From an uncultured Peptostreptococcaceae bacterium (GTDB lineage: Bacteria; Bacillota; Clostridia; Peptostreptococcales; Peptostreptococcaceae), in NCBI GenBank assembly GCA_947072565.1, contig CAMTIM010000043.1, positions 1 to 64,000 of the forward strand: a DNA stretch of 64,000 bases, in the 5' to 3' direction. A model generated the notes under the pieces. It was not told the origin of the DNA and did no database searches. It saw nothing but the letters and a program-made list of their open reading frames with translations. A program made the position numbers and the translations under genes. Numbering within the stretch: the stretch's first letter is position 1; every line of letters begins with the position of its first letter. Of this stretch, positions 54,375-63,265 are shown piece after piece.

Positions 54375-56042
54375 TTATTTGCTTAATTTCATGCATATTT
54401 CTTTAAAAATAGGTAAAGCTGGCTTACTTTTTTGTTCTGTACCTTCTACTAACACAGTTATAGCATACTTAGGTCTTTCCTCAGGATAAAATCCTGTTAT
54501 CCATCCATGATTTACATCTTTACCGTTAGATACACTTTCTGCTGTCCCTGTTTTAACTCCACAGCCTCCATTTATATCTTTTAAGCCTTTTCCTGTTCCA
54601 TCTTTGGATACGCCTTTCATAAGCTCTTTAACTATAGTTATAGTATAAGGTGATATAATATCTTCTTTTTTAGAACTTCTAAAACTTTTTGTTATATTTT
54701 TATTATTGTCTACTATACTATCATATAAATATAGTGGCTTGTAGGTTCCATTATTTGCTATTATTTGAGTCATTTGATTTATTTGTAGCGGTGTAAATCC
54801 AAGACTTCCTTGACCTATTGCTAAATTACGTATAGGTATATCAGTAGGTATTTCTCTTGATTTTTCTTCACCCAAGCCTATATCTACGAGTTCGTCTAGT
54901 TTAAGCTTTTTAGCGCATTCAATTATTTTATCTTCTCCAACTTTTTGTGCTATATCAAAAAATGCGGTATTACAAGAGTTAGAAAATGCCTGTTGTAATG
55001 TTTGTATTCCATGCCCTTCTTTTTTATTACAATTTAAAATTTCTCCATTTTTTCCTACTTTAGTTTTACCAGTACAATTGTATGTATAGCTTTCATCTAT
55101 TACGCCTTCTTCTAAAGCTGCATATAGTACCGCTATTTTAAATACTGATCCTGGAGGATATATACTTTGAATAGTTCTATTTACTAGCTCTCCCTTTTGA
55201 CTTTTATTGTATTCAAATACATTCTTTTGATCAAAATTTGGTCTTGAACTCATAGATAAAATTTCTCCAGTATCTACATCAGATACCACTACAGCTGTTG
55301 GATTTTCCTCTTTATCCACTATCTGTTCTATATCATTTTGAATATTTTTATCTATTGTTAATTTTATGTGTTTTGCATTTTCAACTTTGTTAACAGTTTT
55401 TATACTACCTTTTAATATATTTAAATCTTGCGTATTTCCTGATGAACCTGCTTTAAATGCAGACACATATTTTTCATTTGATTTTTTTAACACATCATCC
55501 ATTGATTTTTCTATTCCTGATTGACCCGATTTATCTGAGCTTTTTATATGCCCAATAGTATGTGACAATAACCCTTTTGATGAATATCTTAGTGTTTTTT
55601 CTTCTACTATTATGTTTTTTTCTAGTAATTTCTTTTTCATATTATCACTTAAATTTTCTACTTTAATTTCAAACACTGATGAATTTAATTGTTTTTCTAT
55701 ATTTAAATAGATATCTTTAACTTTCATTTTACTACATTCTTCTACTAATGATCTAACCTCTGAGTCATTTATAAAACTCTCTTTTTCAACTATCATTACT
55801 TGTTCTTTCACAGTATCTGTTAATGGTTTTGAATTTCTATCGTATATAATCCCTCTACCACTATTTAAGTCTACCTTTTGAATACTTTGCATGGCTGCTT
55901 TTTCTTTATATTTATCAGCTTCTAAAATTTGTATAGTTGATAATCTATAAATTAAAAAAGAATATGCTAATATGCTACACGAAAATATAATCCATGCTCG
56001 TCTTTTAATTACTTTAGATATACTCTCTTTATTTCTTGACAT
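54375..56042 (-). CDS. Class B penicillin-binding protein (transpeptidase)
   Basis: A 555-residue membrane-anchored D,D-transpeptidase. Single N-terminal helix (about 13-32), dimerisation domain with GRGIIYDRNSKPL and LSHTIGHI, then the transpeptidase domain from about 225. The active-site Ser is in PPGSVFKI, the second motif is SNSCNTAFF (SxN), the third is VKTGTAES (KTG). It may serve spore or septal peptidoglycan, as it lies directly after the sporulation sigma factor region; this is an inference. Start ATG 56042 has AAGGGG buried in a stem-loop (56049-56089). Confidence 0.94.
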   Translation of the reverse strand: MSRNKESISKVIKRRAWIIFSCSILAYSFLIYRLSTIQILEADKYKEKAAMQSIQKVDLNSGRGIIYDRNSKPLTDTVKEQVMIVEKESFINDSEVRSLVEECSKMKVKDIYLNIEKQLNSSVFEIKVENLSDNMKKKLLEKNIIVEEKTLRYSSKGLLSHTIGHIKSSDKSGQSGIEKSMDDVLKKSNEKYVSAFKAGSSGNTQDLNILKGSIKTVNKVENAKHIKLTIDKNIQNDIEQIVDKEENPTAVVVSDVDTGEILSMSSRPNFDQKNVFEYNKSQKGELVNRTIQSIYPPGSVFKIAVLYAALEEGVIDESYTYNCTGKTKVGKNGEILNCNKKEGHGIQTLQQAFSNSCNTAFFDIAQKVGEDKIIECAKKLKLDELVDIGLGEEKSREIPTDIPIRNLAIGQGSLGFTPLQINQMTQIIANNGTYKPLYLYDSIVDNNKNITKSFRSSKKEDIISPYTITIVKELMKGVSKDGTGKGLKDINGGCGVKTGTAESVSNGKDVNHGWITGFYPEERPKYAITVLVEGTEQKSKPALPIFKEICMKLSK

Positions 56043-56048
56043 AAAATC

Positions 56049-56089
56049 ACCCCTTAGATACTTGTCATTTTTGACAATTTCTAAGGGGT
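56049..56089 (-). promoter_or_regulatory. Stem-loop that hides the PBP ribosome-binding site
   Basis: A 10-base perfect outer stem ACCCCTTAGA/TCTAAGGGGT plus an inner TTGTCA/TGACAA stem and a TTTT loop. The AAGGGG ribosome site of the PBP gene (56055-56050) is inside the outer stem, 7 bases from its ATG. It may also act as a weak udk terminator. Confidence 0.55.
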
Positions 56090-56130
56090 TAATACTAATT
56101 TTATAAATTATTCATATTATTTTTTTTAAT

Positions 56131-56760
56131 CTAGTCTAACTGAGTTCTGATCTTACTTATAACTATATCTATAGCTACTTCATTTTGACCACCTTCAGGC
56201 ATTATTATATCAGCATATTTTTTATATGGTTCTATAAATTGATCATGAGCAGGTTTTACTGTAGCTAAATACTGTTCTATAACAGAATCTACAGTTCTAC
56301 CTCTTTCTTTTATATCTCTTTGTATTCTTCTAAGAATTCTTATATCATCTTCTGTGTCTACATATATTTTTATATCTAGCTTGTCTCTTAAATTTTCATC
56401 TTCTAATATCATTATCCCCTCAACTATTATTATATCTTTAGGGGCTATATTAACTATTTCATTATCTTTTCTTGTATGAAGTTCATAGTCATATATAGGT
56501 TTTTCTATAGCTTTACCTTCACATAAGTCTTCTATATGCTTTATAAGAAGCTTGTTATCAAAAGAAAGCGGATGGTCATAGTTAGTCTTTAATCTATCTT
56601 CAAAAGTTAAATGAGTTTGATCTTTATAGTAAGCATCTTGCTCTAAAGTTGCTATATTTTCTTCTGGTATATTTTCTATTATAGCTTTACAAACTGTACT
56701 CTTTCCTGAACCTGTTCCTCCTGTAATTCCTATTATTAACGGTCTTTTTTTATTTTTCAT
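56131..56760 (-). CDS. udk: Uridine kinase
   Basis: A 209-residue P-loop kinase phosphorylating uridine and cytidine for pyrimidine salvage. Walker [18 protein letters not shown] (residues 11-27), the DHPLSFD substrate motif, [23 protein letters not shown] and [13 protein letters not shown] are all seen. It fits with pdp and punA further up. Start follows AAGGAG. In Bacillus the order yrrL-yrrM-yrrN-yrrO-udk is the same, without yrrO here. Confidence 0.97.
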   Translation of the reverse strand: MKNKKRPLIIGITGGTGSGKSTVCKAIIENIPEENIATLEQDAYYKDQTHLTFEDRLKTNYDHPLSFDNKLLIKHIEDLCEGKAIEKPIYDYELHTRKDNEIVNIAPKDIIIVEGIMILEDENLRDKLDIKIYVDTEDDIRILRRIQRDIKERGRTVDSVIEQYLATVKPAHDQFIEPYKKYADIIMPEGGQNEVAIDIVISKIRTQLD

Positions 56761-56797
56761 ATTGTAGTACTCTCCTTACCAAATCAAATGCTTATTT

Positions 56798-57724
56798 TTA
56801 TTTTTCATCATTTGGATTGTTTAAATAGAATCCAGATGTAAATTCTCTATTACTTATTTGCTCTAATTCTTCTAGCCATATTTTATTAAATTTCCATTCA
56901 TTTGGATTTTTATAAAATTCATCTATAGCTACTCTATAAGCTTTAACAACTTTTTCTATATATTTAGAGTCTTTCATTTTGCCTTCGATTTTAAAGCTCG
57001 TTATACCTGCTTTAATTAATTGAGGTATATATTCTATCATACATAAATCTTGCGAATTAAATAAAAATGTTCCTTTTTCATCTTCATAAACAGGGAAATA
57101 TTCTCCAGGTCTTTTTTCTTCTACTAAACTATAACTTCTTTTATTTATTTTTTCATCACAATTTTGACCATTCATATAATTACTAATTAAACATCTTCCC
57201 GAATAAGATAGAGTCATAACACCATGTACAAATGCCTCTATATCCATTTCTAAAGGTGTTTTAGCTCTTATTTGTGCTATTTCTTCACAAGATAGTTCTC
57301 TTGATACTACAACTCTTTTTATGCCTTGTTCAAACCAAAATTTAGCTGTTACATAGTTTGTAGTGTTAGCCTGGTCACTCAAATGTATTTCCATATTAGG
57401 GATGGTATTTTTTACAATAGTAAGCATACCAGGATCTGATATTACAATTGCATCTACCCCAATTGCTTCTAGTTCTTTTAAGTATGACTCAACTTCTATA
57501 AAATCTTCATTATGAGGTATTATATTAACTACTACATATACTTTACTGCCTCTTTTGTGGGCAAATTCTATACCTTTTATCATATCATCCTTAGAAAAGT
57601 CATCCTTTTCAGTTGGCATACCAAATACTTCTCCACCTATATAAATGGCATTTGCTCCATTACTTATATTTGCTTTTAGTTCTTCTAAGTCTCTAGCTGG
57701 TGCTAAAAGTTCTACTTTATGCAT
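56798..57724 (-). CDS. Peptidase U32 family protein (TrhP-like)
   Basis: A 308-residue U32 protein: ELLAPARDLEELKANISNGANAIYIGG at the N-terminus, HLSDQANTTNYVTAKFWFEQGIKRVVVSREL, and the signature EAFVHGVMTLSYSGRCLISNYMNGQNC with Cys residues. In Bacillus this position holds TrhP1 (YrrN), which with prephenate contributes the hydroxyl of 5-hydroxyuridine in tRNA; TrmR next to it then methylates it. Its gene overlaps trmR by 8 bases. Function here is inferred from that context; many are still annotated as proteases. Confidence 0.9.
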   Translation of the reverse strand: MHKVELLAPARDLEELKANISNGANAIYIGGEVFGMPTEKDDFSKDDMIKGIEFAHKRGSKVYVVVNIIPHNEDFIEVESYLKELEAIGVDAIVISDPGMLTIVKNTIPNMEIHLSDQANTTNYVTAKFWFEQGIKRVVVSRELSCEEIAQIRAKTPLEMDIEAFVHGVMTLSYSGRCLISNYMNGQNCDEKINKRSYSLVEEKRPGEYFPVYEDEKGTFLFNSQDLCMIEYIPQLIKAGITSFKIEGKMKDSKYIEKVVKAYRVAIDEFYKNPNEWKFNKIWLEELEQISNREFTSGFYLNNPNDEK

Positions 57725-58385
57725 TTATGTCACCTCTTTTACCTTGCTTATAGCTAAGTGCCACACCATCACCTATTGGGATTAGAGATGTCTCTAAATA
57801 ATCACAATTACATATATAATCTAAATAGCTTCTCATTCTTTTAACTATAGTTATCTTTCTTCTTATAACAAAATCATCGTGGGCTACCATACCTTTATAT
57901 AGTATGTTATCTGAAATTAAAAGACCATCTACTTTTAATTTATCTATAACCATATCATAAAATAACTTGTACTGACCTTTAGCTGCATCTAAGAATATCA
58001 TGTCAAATTCACCTTCAACTTCTTGAAGCTTTTCTTTTGCATCCCCTTCAAGGATAGTTATTTTATTTTCAAGCCCTGCTAATTTTATATTCTTTTTAGC
58101 TTGTTCTATCATTTTTTCATTTCTCTCTACTGTTATTATTTCAACATCATCTCCTACTGTTGATGCAAACAATATTGAAGAGTATCCTATAGCACATCCA
58201 ACTTCTAATATTCTCTTTGGTTTTTGTACTTTAAGTAATACTTTTAATAAATCAGATACCTCTTTGTGTACTATTGGTACATTATGCTCAACTGCATAAT
58301 CTTCTAATTCTTTTAAAAGTCCCTCTTTTTCTTTTAATGTATTTCTTATGTAATCTTGTACTAATTCATTAACTATATTACTCAT
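57717..58385 (-). CDS. trmR: tRNA 5-hydroxyuridine methyltransferase TrmR-like
   Basis: A 222-residue Rossmann methyltransferase of the YrrM group. I start at ATG 58385 with AAGGAG 8 bases before; a GTG three codons upstream overlaps that site. Motif I is ILEVGCAIGYSSILFAS, then VERNEKMIEQAKKN, EGDAKE and FDMIFLDAAKGQYKLFY. The family resembles O-methyltransferases, but Bacillus YrrM is TrmR and methylates ho5U34 of tRNA. Overlap with the U32 gene supports this role. Confidence 0.88.
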   Translation of the reverse strand: MSNIVNELVQDYIRNTLKEKEGLLKELEDYAVEHNVPIVHKEVSDLLKVLLKVQKPKRILEVGCAIGYSSILFASTVGDDVEIITVERNEKMIEQAKKNIKLAGLENKITILEGDAKEKLQEVEGEFDMIFLDAAKGQYKLFYDMVIDKLKVDGLLISDNILYKGMVAHDDFVIRRKITIVKRMRSYLDYICNCDYLETSLIPIGDGVALSYKQGKRGDINA

Positions 58386-58403
58386 TAAACTCACTCCTTA
58401 AGT

Positions 58404-58453
58404 GCAAAAAAAATTAATAGCGGATTATGCTTTTAGATTTCAAAGCATAATCC
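58404..58453 (-). terminator. Terminator after mltG
   Basis: Perfect 12-base arms GGATTATGCTTT (58422-58433) and complement (58442-58453), followed on the minus strand by AATTTTTTTTG. It separates mltG from trmR. Confidence 0.82.
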
Positions 58454-58491
58454 TTGCTTTTAGTTAATTTTTTAATAACGTTTAGCTTATT

Positions 58492-59544
58492 TTATTTATT
58501 GTTATTTTGGTTTAACTTTGCTCTTTCATCTTTATATTCTTTTACAGATTTAAGATGATCTTCATATTCCACATTATAACTATTACCACCATTTGTTTTC
58601 GCAACAAAATATAAATATTTTGTGTCTTCAGGGTATAATGCAGCCTCTATAGACTTTATCCCAGGGTTTGAAATTGGTGTTGGAGGCAATCCTTTGTTTT
58701 TATAACTATTATATGGAGAGTCTATTTTTAAATCGTTATATGTCACTATCTTTTTTCTCTCTGGAAAAGCATACTGTATTGTAGCATCTGATTGTAGTGG
58801 CATGTCAATTTTAAGTCTATTATAAAACACACTTGATATTGTAGTTCTATCTTCATCTAAAACAGCTTCTTTTTCTATAACAGAAGCTAAGTTTACAATT
58901 TGTTGAAGACTCATATTTAGTTCTTTTTGTCTATCTTTTAATTTATCATCATAATTTTTGTCAAACGCTGATAACATTTGGCTTATCACTTTTTTCTCAG
59001 AATCATCTTTATTGAAATAATAAGTTTCTGGGTATAAAAATCCCTCTAAAGATGTTATATCTTTTTCCTTCAAATATGAATATTGGTCATAAAATTCTTT
59101 TGGATTTTTTACTAATTTATTATATACTTCTTTGCTACCAAGCTTTTTTGATATAAGTATGTCTATTATTTCTGTAGATGTAGATCCTTCTGGTATAGTT
59201 ATTTTAATTCCATCTTGATATATTTTACCTGAAGCCAAAATATTTATTATATCATTGTTTGAATATGTTTGGTTAAGTAGATATTTGCCTGCCTTAATTT
59301 TTGGCACATCATTACTAACTTTAGCAACTACTTTAAACAAAGTTTTATTCTTTATCAACTTATTTTCATATAATATATCAGTTATTTGGCTAGAAGTTGA
59401 TCCTGAAGGTATTTCAACTACTATGTTATTTTTATTATTTTTATTGTATGGACCTATCTCTGTAAACATAAAAATCCCTATCGAAACTACTAATACAATA
59501 GAAGCTAACATCATTATCTTCCATTTGTTTTTATTAAAATCCAT
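58492..59544 (-). CDS. mltG: Endolytic transglycosylase MltG (YceG-like)
   Basis: A 350-residue membrane protein with one N-terminal helix (about 9-28), a LysM-like part (NNIVVEIPSGSTSSQITDILYENKLIKNK) and a YceG catalytic domain with LEGFLYPETYYFNKD and the catalytic Glu in IVNLASVIEKEAVLDEDR. It cuts nascent peptidoglycan and limits strand length. C-terminal tail is Lys/Asn-rich. AAGGAG 11 bases before ATG. In Bacillus YrrL is at the same place. Confidence 0.95.
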   Translation of the reverse strand: MDFNKNKWKIMMLASIVLVVSIGIFMFTEIGPYNKNNKNNIVVEIPSGSTSSQITDILYENKLIKNKTLFKVVAKVSNDVPKIKAGKYLLNQTYSNNDIINILASGKIYQDGIKITIPEGSTSTEIIDILISKKLGSKEVYNKLVKNPKEFYDQYSYLKEKDITSLEGFLYPETYYFNKDDSEKKVISQMLSAFDKNYDDKLKDRQKELNMSLQQIVNLASVIEKEAVLDEDRTTISSVFYNRLKIDMPLQSDATIQYAFPERKKIVTYNDLKIDSPYNSYKNKGLPPTPISNPGIKSIEAALYPEDTKYLYFVAKTNGGNSYNVEYEDHLKSVKEYKDERAKLNQNNNK

Positions 59545-59715
59545 CGGGCTATCTACTCCTTATATATAATTATATCTTTTATATTATAAATCTAAGAATG
59601 AAAATTTTCAATGAAATTGTCGAATAAATTTACTTGTTAAGTGTTAAGTATTCTTTTATTTCATGATTTTCATACTATTAAGATGAATAATTTACCATTT
59701 TTTCTTATTTGTAAA

Positions 59716-59757
59716 TAAAAAAAAGTCTAACGTTATTGTTTACACGTTAAACTCTTT
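59716..59757 (-). terminator. Terminator after pdp
   Basis: Stem AGTCTAACGT / ACGTTAAACT with one mismatch and a 10-base loop, followed on the minus strand by eight T. Confidence 0.75.
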
Positions 59758-59769
59758 ATAATCATATTT

Positions 59770-61095
59770 TCAGAATTTTTTTATTTCATCTTTAGTCACA
59801 ACACCATATACTAGTTTTTTAGGTTCTACTTTTTCTTTTACTATTTCATATGCATCTATAAGTCTTTGTTTAGCTTGCTCTAATTTTTCTTCTTTATTAA
59901 AATGCATAAAGGCTAATGTATCACCTTTTTCTACATAATCGCCAACCTTTTTATTAAGAACTATTCCAGCTGATAAATCTAGTTCATCTTCTTTAGTTTC
60001 TCTTCCCGCTCCTAATATCATCGCGCTTACTCCAACTTCTTCAGCTTCTATTTTGCTTATAAATCCACTTTTAATAGCTTTTATTTCTATTATTTTAGAT
60101 GCTTTTGGTAATAGCGAATAATCATCTACTATTTTCTTATCTCCGCCTTGATTTTCTATAAACACTCTTAGTTTATCAAGTGCCTCACCTGATTTTATAC
60201 ATTCCCTAATTTTTTGTATACCTTCATCAAAGTTATTTACTGTTTTAGATAAAACTAACATATATGCACCTAAAGTTTCACACAACATAACAAAGTCTTT
60301 AGGTCCATTTCCTTTTAGCGTTTCTATTGCTTCTATAATTTCTAGAGAATTTCCTACTGCAAACCCTAATGGCTCATCCATATCAGTTATAATCCCTATA
60401 GTTTCTCTATTCATTTCAGACCCAATATCAACCATCGCCTTTGCTAAGTCAAAAGAATCGTCTAACGTTTTCATAAAGGCTCCATCACCTGTTTTAACAT
60501 CAAGCAATATTGAATTAGCACCCGAAGCTAATTTTTTGCACATTATACTTGCAGCTATAAGAGAAATATTATCTACTGTTGCAGTTACATCTCTTAATGC
60601 ATACATTTTTTTATCAGCTACTGCTATTGATGCAGTCTGCCCACATACAGCTATATTATGTTTATTTACAGATTCAATAAACTTATCAGCTTGCATTTCT
60701 ATACAAAATCCAGGTATCGCTTCTAGTTTATCTAGAGTCCCTCCTGTATGTCCTAATCCTCTTCCAGACATTTTAGCCACAGGAGCTCCACATGCAGCTA
60801 CAAGAGGTGCTAATGCTATCGTAGTCTTATCCCCTACTCCACCTGTACTGTGCTTGTCTACTTTAACCCCTTTTATATCCGATAAATCTATTACATCGCC
60901 TGAATTCATCATAGCTTCTGTAAGATATGATGTTTCTTGCTTATTCATCTTATTTAAATATATAGCCATTAACAATGCTGAAGCTTGGTAATCTGTCACT
61001 TCACCTTCACAGTATTTTTCTATAAAAAACTCTATTTCTGCTTTACTTAATTCATAATTATCTCTTTTTTTCTTTATTATATCGTATATTCTCAT
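59770..61095 (-). CDS. pdp: Pyrimidine-nucleoside phosphorylase
   Basis: A 441-residue phosphorylase that splits uridine and (deoxy)thymidine with phosphate. The signature KMSGRGLGHTGGTLDKLEAI, VDKHSTGGVGDKTT, and LDVKTGDGAFMK are present; residues 345-441 form the C-terminal domain with SAGIVLNKKVGDYVEKGDTLAFMH. Last gene of the deoB-punA-pdp nucleoside salvage set. Start follows AAGGAGAG. Confidence 0.97.
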   Translation of the reverse strand: MRIYDIIKKKRDNYELSKAEIEFFIEKYCEGEVTDYQASALLMAIYLNKMNKQETSYLTEAMMNSGDVIDLSDIKGVKVDKHSTGGVGDKTTIALAPLVAACGAPVAKMSGRGLGHTGGTLDKLEAIPGFCIEMQADKFIESVNKHNIAVCGQTASIAVADKKMYALRDVTATVDNISLIAASIMCKKLASGANSILLDVKTGDGAFMKTLDDSFDLAKAMVDIGSEMNRETIGIITDMDEPLGFAVGNSLEIIEAIETLKGNGPKDFVMLCETLGAYMLVLSKTVNNFDEGIQKIRECIKSGEALDKLRVFIENQGGDKKIVDDYSLLPKASKIIEIKAIKSGFISKIEAEEVGVSAMILGAGRETKEDELDLSAGIVLNKKVGDYVEKGDTLAFMHFNKEEKLEQAKQRLIDAYEIVKEKVEPKKLVYGVVTKDEIKKF

Positions 61096-61180
61096 TTTAA
61101 CTCTCCTTAAATAAGTTTGTATTAACTTTACTCATGAAAATTTATTAAAAATACATCTGCTTAATTTTTTATGAATTTTA

Positions 61181-61212
61181 ATAAGCTTAATATTAATTAA
61201 TATTAAGCTTAT
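61181..61212 (-). terminator. Perfect palindrome between punA and pdp
   Basis: A 32-base perfect palindrome (arm ATAAGCTTAATATTAA) in the 137-base gap. No T run on the minus strand; it may cut pdp level relative to punA or stabilise the upstream message. Confidence 0.55.
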
Positions 61213-61232
61213 ATTTAGAAAGTTTTTTGAAA

Positions 61233-62054
61233 CTATATTTTATTAACTACAGATTTTACTAAACTTAAAAACTCAGCTTTTACTTTTTGTGTAGTTTCTA
61301 TTACTTCTTCATGGTCTAGAGGTTGGTCTAATATTCCTGCTGCCATATTAGTTATACAAGATATACCTACAACGTCCATTCCACAGTGAGAAGCTACTAT
61401 AACTTCTGGCGCTGTAGACATTCCAACTGCATCTGCCCCTAATATTCTAGCCATTTTAACTTCTGATGGAGTTTCATATGTTGGGCCACTAAAGAATGCA
61501 TAAACACCTTCTTGTATTTTCATATTTAATTCTTTTGCACAATCCTTTACTAAATCTACATACTTTGGCTTATAAGCTGTAGACATATCAGGGAATCTTG
61601 GTCCAAATCTTTCATCATTGCTTCCTATTAGCGGGTTGTTTCCACTTAGGTTTATATGGTCTTTTATTACCATTAAGTCTCCTGGATTAAATTCTGCATT
61701 AGCACCACCTGCTGCATTTGTTACAACAACTGTATCTACACCTAATGCCTTCATAACTCTAACTGGGAATGTTATCTCTTGTTGAGAGTATCCTTCATAA
61801 TAGTGGAATCTCCCTTGCATTGCTACTACTTCTTTTCCTTCTAAGTTACCTATTACAAGTTGTCCAGCATGACCTTCTACTGTAGATACTGGGAAATTTG
61901 GTATGTCGTTATATTTTATTTTGATAGGATTTTGTATTTCATCTCCTAATACACCAAGTCCTGATCCTAATATTAATCCTATTTTAGGTGATACTTTGCT
62001 TTTGTTTCTTATGAATTCTGCACTTTCCTCTACTCTGTCAAACATCTTATTCAT
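61233..62054 (-). CDS. punA: Purine-nucleoside phosphorylase
   Basis: A 273-residue trimeric-type (class I) PNP for guanosine and inosine. Features are LGSGLGVLGDEI, HAGQLVIGNLEGKEVVAMQGRFHYYEGYS, VTNAAGGANAEFNPGDLMVIKDHIN, and the purine site GMSTAPEVIVASHCGMDVVGISCITN. It makes ribose-1-phosphate for DeoB. 15 bases after deoB, AGGAGG before the ATG. Confidence 0.97.
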   Translation of the reverse strand: MNKMFDRVEESAEFIRNKSKVSPKIGLILGSGLGVLGDEIQNPIKIKYNDIPNFPVSTVEGHAGQLVIGNLEGKEVVAMQGRFHYYEGYSQQEITFPVRVMKALGVDTVVVTNAAGGANAEFNPGDLMVIKDHINLSGNNPLIGSNDERFGPRFPDMSTAYKPKYVDLVKDCAKELNMKIQEGVYAFFSGPTYETPSEVKMARILGADAVGMSTAPEVIVASHCGMDVVGISCITNMAAGILDQPLDHEEVIETTQKVKAEFLSLVKSVVNKI

Positions 62055-62069
62055 TACTTTTCCTCCTAG

Positions 62070-63242
62070 TTATTTACTCATCTCTTTTTTAAAACTAACA
62101 CCATTTTTAGGCATTTCTACATTTAATATATCTGTAACTGTTGCCCCAATATCTGCAAAGCTATTTCTTATTCCTAGATTTACACCTTGCTTTATATTTT
62201 TTCCATAAACTAGTAAAGGTATATACTCTCTAGTATGGTCAGTTCCTTTATACGTAGGGTCATTACCATGGTCTGCATTTATTATTAAAACATCATTATC
62301 ATTCATAGCTTCTATGATTTCTGGTATTCTAGCATCAAACTCTTCTAAAGCTTCTTTATATCCTTTAGTATCTCTTCTATGACCGTATTTAGAGTCAAAA
62401 TCTACTAAATTAGTAAATATAAGCCCATTATTATCTTTTTTAATATAGTTTATTGTTTCGTCCACACCATCCATATTATCTTTAGTATGGATAGCTTCTG
62501 TTATACCTTGTCCATTAAATATGTCTTCTATCTTACCTACTCCTATTACATCTAAACCAGATTGTTTAATATTATCAAGTACAGTTGGTTCAAATGGATT
62601 TAGTGAGTAATCTCTTCTATTAGATGTTCTTGAAAACTCGCCTTTCTTTTTACCAATGTATGGTCTTGCAATTATTCTAGCAACTGCATTATCACCCATC
62701 ATTATCTCTCTAGCTATTTTACACATTTTATATAATTCATCTAAAGGTATTATTTCTTCATGGGCTGCTATTTGGAATACACTATCTGCAGATGTATACA
62801 CTATTACATCTCCAGTTTCCATTTGGTGTTCTCCATATTCATCTAATATAGTTGTTCCTGAAGATGGTTTATTCCCAACTACTTTTCTTCCTGTTCTTTT
62901 TTCAAATTCATCTATTATGTCTTTAGGAAATCCATTTTCAAATGTCTTAAAAGGTGTTTCAACTAAAACACCTGTCATTTCCCAATGTCCTGTTGTAGTA
63001 TCTTTTCCTTGTGATACCTCACTGCATTTTCCAAATGCAGCTATTGGATTTTTTTCACCTTCCATAAAATCTACTTCATTTATATTTCCAATACCTAATT
63101 TTTTTAGGTTTGGAATTTTTATATCAGTAAATGATCTAACTATATTCCCTAAAGTGTTTACACCTTCATCTCCAAATTTTTTAGAGTCAGGAAGTTGACC
63201 TATTCCAACACTATCAATTACCATCCATATTACTCTATTCAT
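62070..63242 (-). CDS. deoB: Phosphopentomutase
   Basis: A 390-residue metalloenzyme of the alkaline-phosphatase superfamily that moves phosphate between ribose C1 and C5. MVIDSVGIGQLPD holds the first metal Asp; GKDTTTGHWEMTG carries the catalytic Thr; NADHGNDPTYKGTDHTREYIPLLVYG binds the second metal. AAAGGAGG precedes the ATG. It links nucleoside breakdown by PunA and Pdp to the pentose phosphate pool. Confidence 0.98.
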   Translation of the reverse strand: MNRVIWMVIDSVGIGQLPDSKKFGDEGVNTLGNIVRSFTDIKIPNLKKLGIGNINEVDFMEGEKNPIAAFGKCSEVSQGKDTTTGHWEMTGVLVETPFKTFENGFPKDIIDEFEKRTGRKVVGNKPSSGTTILDEYGEHQMETGDVIVYTSADSVFQIAAHEEIIPLDELYKMCKIAREIMMGDNAVARIIARPYIGKKKGEFSRTSNRRDYSLNPFEPTVLDNIKQSGLDVIGVGKIEDIFNGQGITEAIHTKDNMDGVDETINYIKKDNNGLIFTNLVDFDSKYGHRRDTKGYKEALEEFDARIPEIIEAMNDNDVLIINADHGNDPTYKGTDHTREYIPLLVYGKNIKQGVNLGIRNSFADIGATVTDILNVEMPKNGVSFKKEMSK

Positions 63243-63265
63243 TTTTTTGTCCTCCTTTTAATAGT

